This document shows positions 8,793 through 16,005 of a DNA stretch of 64,000 nt, piece by piece. Numbering within the stretch: position 1 is the stretch's first letter; each line of letters starts with the position of its first letter. The stretch covers positions 248,001-312,000 of the forward strand of contig NZ_PPSM01000025.1 in the NCBI RefSeq assembly GCF_002916655.1, given 5' to 3'. Position numbers and translations under genes: made by a program. The notes under the pieces were generated by a model. The model did no database searches, was not told the origin of the DNA, and worked only from the letters and a program-made list of their open reading frames with translations. The stretch is from Novosphingobium sp. HII-3 (GTDB lineage Bacteria; Pseudomonadota; Alphaproteobacteria; Sphingomonadales; Sphingomonadaceae).

Positions 8793-11605
8793 GCTGTCGT
8801 CTCCACCACGTCCTCGCAGCGAGCGCAGAGATCACCATCCTCGGCAACTCCCGGGAGATGGCGCCAGCAGCGGCCGCACTTGTGGTCGTTGGAAGGCGTG
8901 ACGCTCACGCCCGAGCCATGGTCGCGGGTAACTTTCCCGGTGATGAACAGCTCGGCCAGATCGCCCTCGGGCGCCGTATCCGGCACCGTGACCACGGCGG
9001 CAAGACTGGAGCCAATGACCTTCTCGCGGCGCAGCGGCTCGATTGCCTCGGTCACCTTTTCGCGAAGGGCGCGAAGCTCGGCCCACTTGGCGGCGTCGGC
9101 CTCGACCGCCGGGACTTCGGGCCATTCCAGCAGGTGGACGCTGCCGCCGTCCGGGTAGCGCGAACCCCAGGTCTCCTCAGCGGTGAACACGATCACCGGG
9201 GCGGCGTAGCGGATCAGGGCATGGAACAGGATGTCCAGAACGGTGCGGTACGCGCGTCGCTTCGGATCCGTGGCTGCGTCGCAGTAGAGGCAGTCCTTGC
9301 GGATATCGAAGAAGAACGCAGACAGGTCCTCGTTGCAGAAGTCCAGCAGCGATCGCACGTAGGTGTTGAAGTCAAAGGCGTCGACGGCACTCCGCAGCGT
9401 CCTGTCCAGATCGCCCAGCAGCGCGAGCACGTAGCGCTCGAGTTCTGGCATCTCCTCAACCGGCAGGCGTTCGGCTTCCTTGAACCCGTCCAGCGCGCCC
9501 AGAAGGTAGCGCAGGGTGTTGCGCAGCTTGCGGTACTGGTCGGCCACGCCCTTCAGGATCTCGTCGCCGATGCGGTGGTCCTCGGTGAAGTCGACCGAAA
9601 GCGCCCAGAGGCGGATGATGTCAGCGCCGTTGGTCTCCATGACCTTGAGCGGGCTGATGGTGTTGCCCAGCGACTTCGACATCTTCATGCCCTTGGCGTC
9701 CATGGTGAAGCCGTGGGTAAGGACCGCCTTGTAAGGCGCATGGCCGCGCGTGGCGCAGGATTCGAGCAGCGAGGACTGGAACCAGCCGCGATGCTGGTCG
9801 GAGCCTTCGAGATAAAGGTCGGCCGTAGGCCCTTGGTAGCCTTCGGGACGCAGCAGGTCCGGCCAACGGCCCGATTCGAGCACGAAAGCGTGAGTCGAGC
9901 CCGAATCGAACCACACGTCGAGGATGTCCGCAACGCGCTCATAGTTCGCGGCATCGTAGTCCGGGCCAAGCAGGTCCTGCGCAGCCTCGTCGGACCAGCC
10001 GTCGACGCCCTGCGCAAGGATCGCGGCGCGGATGCGGTCGTTCACCGCCTCATCAACCAGGTATTCGCCGGTTTTGCGGTCAACGAACAGCGTGATCGGC
10101 ACGCCCCACGCGCGCTGGCGCGAGAGCACCCAGTCAGGGCGCCCCTCGACCATCGCGCCGATACGGTTGCGGCCCTTGTCGGGGACGAAGCGGGTGTCGG
10201 CGATGGCCTGGAGTGCCACTTCGCGCAAGGTGCCCTTGCTCTGGTAGTCCATGGCCTTGTCCATCGGGACGAACCACTGCGGGGTGCAGCGGTAGATCAC
10301 CTTGGCCTTGGACCGCCACGAATGCGGGTAGCTGTGCTTGTAGTCCGCAGAGGCGGCCAGCAACGCGCCCGCTTCGCGCAGATCCGAGCAGATCGGGCCG
10401 TCGGGGGCGTTGAACTTGGGGTTGATGACCGAGCCCTGCCCAGCCAGCCACAGCCAGTCCTCGCGGTACTTGCCGTCCGCCTCGACCACGAACTTCGGGT
10501 TGATGCCATTGGCCTTGCACAGCTCGAAGTCGTCCTCGCCGTGGTCGGGCGCCATGTGGACGAGGCCGGTGCCGCTGTCGGTGGTGACGAAATCGCCCGC
10601 CAGCAGCGGACGCGGCTCCGCGAAGAAGCCGCCCAGCGCATGCATCGGGTGGCGCGTGATGGTGCCGGCGAGGTCCGCGCCCTTGAAGGTGCCGAGCGCA
10701 TATTCCGCGAAGTCGGCGTCGCCGATCATGTTTTCGGCCACCGGGCCCAGGCCCGTGCGTGCGAAAAACGCCTCCAGCAAGGGCACAGCGACGATGAAGC
10801 GGCGTCCGTCGTGGGCGCGATAATGGTGATATTCCACCTCAGGCCCATACGCCAAAGCCTGGTTCACCGGGATCGTCCACGGCGTCGTCGTCCAGATCAC
10901 CGCATGGGCGCCGACCAGTTCCTCGATCGGCGACTCAACGATCTCGAACGCCACGTCGATCTGGGTCGAGGTGATGTCCTCGTACTCGACCTCCGCCTCG
11001 GCCAGCGCGGTCTTTTCCACCGGGCTCCACATCACCGGCTTGGCGCCGCGATAGAGCATGCCGTTTTCGGCAAATTTCAGCAGTTCGCCGACGATGGTGG
11101 CCTCTGCTTGGAAGTCCATCGTCAGGTACGGGTTGTCCCAGTCACCGTTGATGCCGAGGCGCTTCAACTGCTCGCGCTGCACGTTCACCCAGTTCTGGGC
11201 GTAGGCGCGGCATTCGGCGCGGAATTCCTCGGCGGGGACTTCGTCCTTGTTCTTCTTCTTCTTGCGGTACTCTTCCTCGACCTTCCACTCGATAGGCAGG
11301 CCGTGGCAGTCCCAGCCGGGGACATAGGGCGCGTCCTTGCCCAGCAAGGTCTGGGTGCGGACCACCATGTCCTTGAGGATGTGGTTCAGCGCATGGCCGA
11401 TGTGCATGTCGCCGTTGGCGTAGGGAGGACCGTCATGAAGGATGAACTTCTCACGGCCGCGGCGCGCCTCACGCGTCTTTTCGTAGATCTTTTCCGCCTG
11501 CCAGCGCGCCAGAATACCTGGCTCCTTCTGCGGGAGCCCGGCCTTCATGGGGAAATCGGTCTTCGGCAGGAAGACGGTGCTACGATAGTCGCGCTGTTCA
11601 GTCAT
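8789..11605 (-). CDS. ileS: Isoleucyl-tRNA synthetase
   Basis: A 938-residue class I aminoacyl-tRNA synthetase. The HIGH motif is at 68-71 (DMHIGH) and KMSKS at 640-644, with the CP1 editing domain between them. The C-terminal zinc finger with four cysteines (CGRC ... CARC, last 35 residues) is intact. Length matches bacterial-type IleS. It lies between ribF (53 bases upstream) and lspA (overlapping), the same ribF-ileS-lspA order seen in many proteobacteria. A very long open frame on the opposite strand (8858-11623) is a shadow produced by the high GC content. Confidence 0.98.
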   Translation of the reverse strand: MTEQRDYRSTVFLPKTDFPMKAGLPQKEPGILARWQAEKIYEKTREARRGREKFILHDGPPYANGDMHIGHALNHILKDMVVRTQTLLGKDAPYVPGWDCHGLPIEWKVEEEYRKKKKNKDEVPAEEFRAECRAYAQNWVNVQREQLKRLGINGDWDNPYLTMDFQAEATIVGELLKFAENGMLYRGAKPVMWSPVEKTALAEAEVEYEDITSTQIDVAFEIVESPIEELVGAHAVIWTTTPWTIPVNQALAYGPEVEYHHYRAHDGRRFIVAVPLLEAFFARTGLGPVAENMIGDADFAEYALGTFKGADLAGTITRHPMHALGGFFAEPRPLLAGDFVTTDSGTGLVHMAPDHGEDDFELCKANGINPKFVVEADGKYREDWLWLAGQGSVINPKFNAPDGPICSDLREAGALLAASADYKHSYPHSWRSKAKVIYRCTPQWFVPMDKAMDYQSKGTLREVALQAIADTRFVPDKGRNRIGAMVEGRPDWVLSRQRAWGVPITLFVDRKTGEYLVDEAVNDRIRAAILAQGVDGWSDEAAQDLLGPDYDAANYERVADILDVWFDSGSTHAFVLESGRWPDLLRPEGYQGPTADLYLEGSDQHRGWFQSSLLESCATRGHAPYKAVLTHGFTMDAKGMKMSKSLGNTISPLKVMETNGADIIRLWALSVDFTEDHRIGDEILKGVADQYRKLRNTLRYLLGALDGFKEAERLPVEEMPELERYVLALLGDLDRTLRSAVDAFDFNTYVRSLLDFCNEDLSAFFFDIRKDCLYCDAATDPKRRAYRTVLDILFHALIRYAAPVIVFTAEETWGSRYPDGGSVHLLEWPEVPAVEADAAKWAELRALREKVTEAIEPLRREKVIGSSLAAVVTVPDTAPEGDLAELFITGKVTRDHGSGVSVTPSNDHKCGRCWRHLPGVAEDGDLCARCEDVVETTA

Positions 11606-11658
11606 GATCGGCGGGCACTATAACAATTGCGGGACTGTTGGAAGTCCGGCGATTTTGC

Positions 11659-12588
11659 TCACGCCTGGGCGAGCAGTTCCCTTGCCCGGGCGCAATCGCT
11701 GTCCATCTGCGCGACAAGCGCATCCAGGGTGTCAAAGCGGGCTTCGGGGCGGAGGAAATGGTGGAACGCCACCTCGATCTCCTGACCGTAGAGATCGCCC
11801 GAAAAGTCGAAGAAGTACGGTTCGAGAAGTTCCTTGGGAGGATCGAACGTCGGACGGATACCGAGGTTGGCGGCGCCCTGCACCATGCGTCCGCCGGGCA
11901 GGCGGCCCGTGACTGCATAGATGCCGTAAAGCGGGCGCACATAACTGCCCATATCGAGATTGGCGGTGGGATAGCCGATGGTTCGGCCAAGCTTATCGCC
12001 ATGCTGCACGCGTCCCCGGATCGCGAAGGGCCGCGTAAGGAGGCGGGCCGCCGTTTGACAATCCCCCTTCTTGAGCGCCGCACGGATGCGACTGGACGAC
12101 ACCGGCAGGCCGCCATCGCTGACCGGGCCGACCGTCCGCCCCTCCAGCCCGTGAGCGGCGCCCACTTCGCGCAGCAGTTCCGGATTGCCCCCCTTGGATC
12201 GGCCGAAAGTGAAATCCTCTCCGGTGACGACGCCGACCGCCCCCATGTGGCGCACCAGCATCGCCTCCACCCAGTCACGGGCCGGCATGGCAGCCATGGC
12301 GGCATCGAAGTGCAGCACGAGCATCGCGTCGGCACCCGCGGCGCCGAACAGCTCCTCCCGCTGGTCGAGTGTGCTGAGGCGGAAGGGCTCGGCGTCCGGC
12401 CTGAAGTGGCGGACGGGATGGGGATCGAAGGTGGCGACGATGGCTGGCCGCCCCCTCTCCCGCGCCCAGCGGATCGCTTCCCCCACGACAGCCTGATGGC
12501 CCTGGTGAAACCCGTCAAAGTTGCCGAGCGCCAGAATGGCACCCCGCAGCGAATCGGGAACAGGCAATCGGTTGTCGAGGCGAATCAT
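11659..12588 (-). CDS. ribF: Bifunctional riboflavin kinase / FAD synthetase
   Basis: A 309-residue protein that phosphorylates riboflavin to FMN and adenylates FMN to FAD. The N-terminal nucleotidyltransferase domain shows LALGNFDGFHQGHQAVV at about 19-35, an HxGH-type motif. The C-terminal kinase domain carries GYPTANLD near residue 200. Length agrees with the family. It lies 11 bases after folA and 53 bases before ileS in a minus-strand run, so it is probably co-transcribed with both. Confidence 0.96.
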   Translation of the reverse strand: MIRLDNRLPVPDSLRGAILALGNFDGFHQGHQAVVGEAIRWARERGRPAIVATFDPHPVRHFRPDAEPFRLSTLDQREELFGAAGADAMLVLHFDAAMAAMPARDWVEAMLVRHMGAVGVVTGEDFTFGRSKGGNPELLREVGAAHGLEGRTVGPVSDGGLPVSSSRIRAALKKGDCQTAARLLTRPFAIRGRVQHGDKLGRTIGYPTANLDMGSYVRPLYGIYAVTGRLPGGRMVQGAANLGIRPTFDPPKELLEPYFFDFSGDLYGQEIEVAFHHFLRPEARFDTLDALVAQMDSDCARARELLAQA

Positions 12589-12599
12589 GAGCGGTGCGG

Positions 12600-13085
12600 C
12601 TATAAAGGGCGCTTGAGAGTCACGAAAGCATGAGCCGGATGGTCGCCCCGAGCCGAGTGTTCCTCACGCGCGACCTCTTTCCATTCGGGTCCCAGGTCCG
12701 GCATGATGGTATCCCCTTCGAACGCATCCTCGATTTCAGTGAGTTCGACCCGGCTGGCCATCGTCAGGAACAGCGCGTTGATCTCCGCCCCGCCGATCAC
12801 GGCGACCTCCCCCTCACCCGCAAGGGCGAGCGCCTCCTGCGGCGTGTGAGCGACTTCGGCCCCGGGCGCTGACCAGCCTGCCGCGCGGGTCAGCACGATA
12901 TGGCGCCGGCCCGGCAGGGGCGCGGGAAAGCTTTCGAAGGTCTTGCGTCCCATCACCATCGGCTTGCCCATGGTCAGCGCCTTGAAGCGCCTGAGGTCCG
13001 CAGGGAGGCGCCAGGGCAAGGCACCGTCGCGGCCGATCACCCCGTTCGACGCTCTGGCGTAAATGAGGAAGATGTCCTGCGCCAT
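12600..13085 (-). CDS. folA: Dihydrofolate reductase
   Basis: A 161-residue NADPH-dependent enzyme reducing dihydrofolate to tetrahydrofolate. Family blocks seen are NGVIGRDGALPWRLPADLR near the N terminus (substrate and Met20-loop region), MGRKTFES, and VIGGAEI near residue 95 (NADPH site). The ATG at 13085 overlaps the purK stop by one base (TGATG); a TTG one codon earlier is less likely. It sits in the gpmA-purE-purK-folA-ribF run, linking purine and folate metabolism. Confidence 0.95.
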   Translation of the reverse strand: MAQDIFLIYARASNGVIGRDGALPWRLPADLRRFKALTMGKPMVMGRKTFESFPAPLPGRRHIVLTRAAGWSAPGAEVAHTPQEALALAGEGEVAVIGGAEINALFLTMASRVELTEIEDAFEGDTIMPDLGPEWKEVAREEHSARGDHPAHAFVTLKRPL

Positions 13086-14143
13086 CAATCCAGAATCAGG
13101 CGCGTGACGTGGCCCATCTTGCGGCCGGGGCGCGAAGCCCCCTTGCCATAGAGATGGAGGTGGTTGGCCGGGTTGGCGAGGATGGCGGCCCAGTCGTCCG
13201 CCTCGTCCCCGATGAGGTTGCGCATCTCAATGCCCCTGGCCGCAAGACTGGTGCCGCCCAGAGGGAGCCCGCAGATGGCGCGCACGTGGTTTTCGAACTG
13301 GCTGGTCACCGCCCCTTCGATGGTCCAGTGCCCGGAATTATGGACGCGCGGCGCCATCTCGTTGAACACCGGCCCTTCGACGGTGGCGAAGAACTCCAGC
13401 GTCAGCACGCCGACATAGTCCAGCGCCTCGGCAACCTTGCCGGCAAGTTCACGCGCGGCCGGCACCTGCTCCAGAACCTCGGCAGGTGCAGGCACCGTGC
13501 TGAGGGAGAGGATGCCCGCCTCGTGCACGTTGCAGGCGCTGTCGAAGAAGCGGATCTCGCCATCGCTGCCGCGGCAGAGGATCACTGAAAATTCGGCGAA
13601 GAAGGTGACGAAACCTTCGTAGATCAAGGCAGTCTGCGGCAGGTCGAGCGCAGCGGCGTCTTCAGGCGTCCTGATCCGCCACTGGCCCTTGCCGTCATAC
13701 CCGTCACGGCGGGTCTTGAGGATGCCTGGTGCACCGATCGCGTCGATCGCTGCGGCGAGATCCTGCGCGTTGTCGACCGGGGCGAAGGGCGCGGGCCGGC
13801 CGCCGAGTTTCGTGACGAACTGCTTTTCGTTCAACCGGTCCTGCGCCGTTTCAAGCGCCCGTGCGTGCGCCAGCAGAGGCGTGGCGCCCAGTGCCTTGAG
13901 AGGCTCGACCGGTACGTTTTCAAACTCGTAGGTGACGACCGCGCAGTCGGCGGCGAACTCGGCCATCGCCTGCGCGTCGTCCCAGGCGGCACAGGTGAAG
14001 CGGGCGCAGACCTCGGCAGCGATCGAGTCCGGCTCGGGGGCGTAGACATGGCAGCGGTAGCCAAGCTGCGCCGCGGCCATCGCAATCATGCGCCCAAGCT
14101 GGCCGCCGCCGAGGATGCCGATGGTTTCGCCTGGAGGGATCAT
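13085..14143 (-). CDS. purK: N5-carboxyaminoimidazole ribonucleotide synthase
   Basis: A 352-residue ATP-grasp enzyme making N5-CAIR from AIR, bicarbonate and ATP in purine biosynthesis. The nucleotide-binding GILGGGQLGRM is at 9-19; YEFENVP near 70 and the NEMAPRVHNSGHWT block near 270 are typical of PurK. Length is normal. It follows purE, its pathway partner, after a 103-base gap with unusual inverted repeats, and overlaps folA by one base. Confidence 0.97.
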   Translation of the reverse strand: MIPPGETIGILGGGQLGRMIAMAAAQLGYRCHVYAPEPDSIAAEVCARFTCAAWDDAQAMAEFAADCAVVTYEFENVPVEPLKALGATPLLAHARALETAQDRLNEKQFVTKLGGRPAPFAPVDNAQDLAAAIDAIGAPGILKTRRDGYDGKGQWRIRTPEDAAALDLPQTALIYEGFVTFFAEFSVILCRGSDGEIRFFDSACNVHEAGILSLSTVPAPAEVLEQVPAARELAGKVAEALDYVGVLTLEFFATVEGPVFNEMAPRVHNSGHWTIEGAVTSQFENHVRAICGLPLGGTSLAARGIEMRNLIGDEADDWAAILANPANHLHLYGKGASRPGRKMGHVTRLILD

Positions 14144-14164
14144 GTTCGCCTAGCTTGCCTGCTT

Positions 14165-14246
14165 GTGGTTCGCCCTTGCCGGTGACGGAAAGGACGAACC
14201 GGGAGATCGGAAATCAGCGCCGGCCGGAAAGCGGCCGGCGAACCAC
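14165..14246. repeat. Nested inverted repeats between purE and purK
   Basis: The outer perfect arms GTGGTTCGCC (14165-14174) and GGCGAACCAC (14237-14246) enclose an inner 9-base perfect hairpin CGCCGGCCG/CGGCCGGCG (14218-14240). The arms overlap the inner hairpin at the right side, so the two folds exclude each other. No T tract follows on either strand. It starts one base after the purE stop codon. Function unknown; a transcript-processing or attenuation element is possible. Confidence 0.6.
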
Positions 14247-14738
14247 TTATACCGGCTTTTCAGCCACGCCTGCGGTCTGCTCCGCCCGCAGCACTTTCAG
14301 ACGATCGGCCAGGGCCTCGTCCGACGTGGCGAGGATCGCGGCCGCGAGGAGGCCGGCGTTGGCCGCACCGGCCTCGCCGATCGCCAGCGTTCCCACCGGA
14401 ATGCCGGCCGGCATCTGCACGATCGAGAGCAGGCTGTCCTGCCCCGACAGCGCCTTGGACTGGACCGGAACGCCAAGCACCGGCAGGTGCGTCATCGCGG
14501 CGACCATGCCGGGCAGGTGAGCGGCCCCCCCTGCCCCGGCGACGATTACCTTGAAGCCCTCGCTCTCCGCGCCCCTGGCGAACTCCACCAGCCGCTCGGG
14601 GGTGCGATGCGCCGAGACGATCCGGGCGTCGTAGGTCACTCCGAGCTTGTCGAGCATCTCCGCGGCCTTGCTCATGGTCGGCCAGTCGGACTGGCTGCCC
14701 ATGACGATGGCGACCTGCGGCGCGGCGGACGCGGACAT
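14247..14738 (-). CDS. purE: N5-carboxyaminoimidazole ribonucleotide mutase
   Basis: A 163-residue class I PurE converting N5-CAIR to CAIR, the step after PurK. Substrate-binding motifs are GSQSDW at 14-19 and [10 protein letters not shown] at 41-50, followed by [14 protein letters not shown] near 70. The chosen ATG at 14738 begins two bases after the gpmA stop; a TTG at 14744 overlapping that stop is also in frame. The purE-purK order is standard, but the gap between them is larger than usual and structured. Confidence 0.96.
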   Translation of the reverse strand: MSASAAPQVAIVMGSQSDWPTMSKAAEMLDKLGVTYDARIVSAHRTPERLVEFARGAESEGFKVIVAGAGGAAHLPGMVAAMTHLPVLGVPVQSKALSGQDSLLSIVQMPAGIPVGTLAIGEAGAANAGLLAAAILATSDEALADRLKVLRAEQTAGVAEKPV

Positions 14739-14740
14739 TC

Positions 14741-15427
14741 TCAACGCTCCGAGAGGTAGTAGCGGTCGAGCACCGCGAGGTCGTCCGCCAGATCGTAGAC
14801 GATGGGCTGGCCGGTCGGGATCTCGAGCCCGGTGATTTCCTCGTCGGAGATGCCCGAAAGGTGCTTCACCAGCGCGCGCAGCGAATTGCCGTGCGCGGCA
14901 ACCAGCACGGTCGACCCGGCGTGGAGATGGGGGACGATGGAGCCCTCGTAGTAGGGAAGGACGCGCGCGATGGTGTCCTTCAGGCTTTCGGTCATCGGGA
15001 CATCGATACCGGCGTAGCGCGGGTCGGCCGAGAGATCGAACTCACCGCCCCTGCCGAGGACCGGCGGCGGGATGTCGAAGCTGCGGCGCCAGATCTTCAC
15101 CTGATCGTCGCCGTGCTTGGCCGCCGTCTCGGCCTTGTCGAGGCCCGTGAGGCCGCCGTAATGGCGCTCGTTGAGGCGCCAGTCCTTCGTTTCGGGGATC
15201 CACAGGATGCCGGCCGCCTCAAGGGCGAAGTGCAGTGTCTTGATCGCGCGGGTCTGCAGCGAGGTGAACGCCACGTCGGGCAGAAGCCCCTTCTCCTTCA
15301 GGAGAGCACCGGCTGCGCGGGCTTCAGCCTCGCCCTTTTCGGTCACATCCACATCCCACCAGCCGGTGAAGCGGTTCTCGAGATTCCACTGGCTCTGGCC
15401 GTGGCGAAGAAGGATCAGGCGAGGCAA
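14741..15427 (-). CDS. gpmA: 2,3-bisphosphoglycerate-dependent phosphoglycerate mutase
   Basis: A 228-residue glycolytic enzyme interconverting 3- and 2-phosphoglycerate. The phosphohistidine motif [10 protein letters not shown] is at 6-15 and the second catalytic histidine lies in [15 protein letters not shown] near residue 182. The start codon is TTG at 15427, preceded by GGGAG at about 8 bases, and gives the expected N terminus [10 protein letters not shown]. It is the first gene of the minus-strand run leading to purE, though a small gene lies 45 bases upstream on the same strand. Confidence 0.96.
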   Translation of the reverse strand: MPRLILLRHGQSQWNLENRFTGWWDVDVTEKGEAEARAAGALLKEKGLLPDVAFTSLQTRAIKTLHFALEAAGILWIPETKDWRLNERHYGGLTGLDKAETAAKHGDDQVKIWRRSFDIPPPVLGRGGEFDLSADPRYAGIDVPMTESLKDTIARVLPYYEGSIVPHLHAGSTVLVAAHGNSLRALVKHLSGISDEEITGLEIPTGQPIVYDLADDLAVLDRYYLSER

Positions 15428-15472
15428 GGCGTAGCTCCCTATGTCAGGACCGATGGGTCTTTGCCGCAGCCC

Positions 15473-15652
15473 CTAGCTTTCCGGGGGCGATTTGGGAAGC
15501 CTGCCCGAGTCGCCGCCCGTAACGGAAACTTCGCCCGCCACGGCGCGGGCCTGCGCTTTTCGACGCCGCAGGTTCTCGCGCAGCTTGGCAGCCAGGCGCT
15601 CCTCCCGCGTCAGCTTTTCCGCGCCTTCGCGCGCCGGCAAGTCGTTCTTCAT
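15473..15652 (-). CDS. Small charged conserved hypothetical protein
   Basis: A 59-residue protein from MKNDLPAREGAEKL. It is strongly basic and helical in the middle (REERLAAKLRENLRRRKAQ), with a Gly/Ser/Pro-rich tail. I recognise this pattern as a short protein seen near gpmA in sphingomonads, but know no function. A longer open frame to 15913 runs through the tRNA gene antisense and is not coding. Nucleic-acid binding could be guessed from the charge, nothing more. Confidence 0.6.
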   Translation of the reverse strand: MKNDLPAREGAEKLTREERLAAKLRENLRRRKAQARAVAGEVSVTGGDSGRLPKSPPES

Positions 15653-15762
15653 GGCTTCTGGCAATGCCGGTAGTGAAAAGAAAGCGCAAGCAGCGCTTGA
15701 CAACCGCCGCCGCTGCGGACAATAGCGCGCCCCTGCCCCGGGTGGACCGGAGGCAATACGGC

Positions 15763-15837
15763 GCTGCTGTAGCTCAGTGGTAGAGCGCACCCTTGGTAAG
15801 GGTGAGGTCGGGAGTTCAATCCTCCCCAGCAGCACCA
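15763..15837 (+). tRNA. tRNA-Thr (anticodon GGT)
   Basis: A 75-base cloverleaf with encoded CCA. The acceptor arms GCTGCTG and CAGCAGC pair fully, the anticodon stem CACCC/GGGTG encloses the loop TTGGTAA (anticodon GGT, reading ACC and ACT), and the T arm GGGAG-TTCAATC-CTCCC is complete. It stands alone between divergent genes. Confidence 0.97.
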
Positions 15838-16005
15838 TTCCCCCGACATCGCCAGTACACCGGTCAGTCCCCATGCCGCAGGCGCGTGCCTTGCGGTGGA
15901 CCGGCGTCATCAAAGCGTCACCACTCCATCACGTGACCGTCATGATGCGCGCCTAGGGGCCGCCCCTGAGAACATCAAAGTTCAAACAGGGGAAATACTT
16001 CGGCC

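Noticed and set aside
8858..11623. A 921-codon open frame antisense to ileS
   Set aside because: It mirrors ileS exactly, has no recognisable domain, and such frames are expected opposite GC-rich genes.
15653..15913. Extension of the small gene at 15473 through the tRNA-Thr region
   Set aside because: The extension is antisense to a perfect tRNA cloverleaf.
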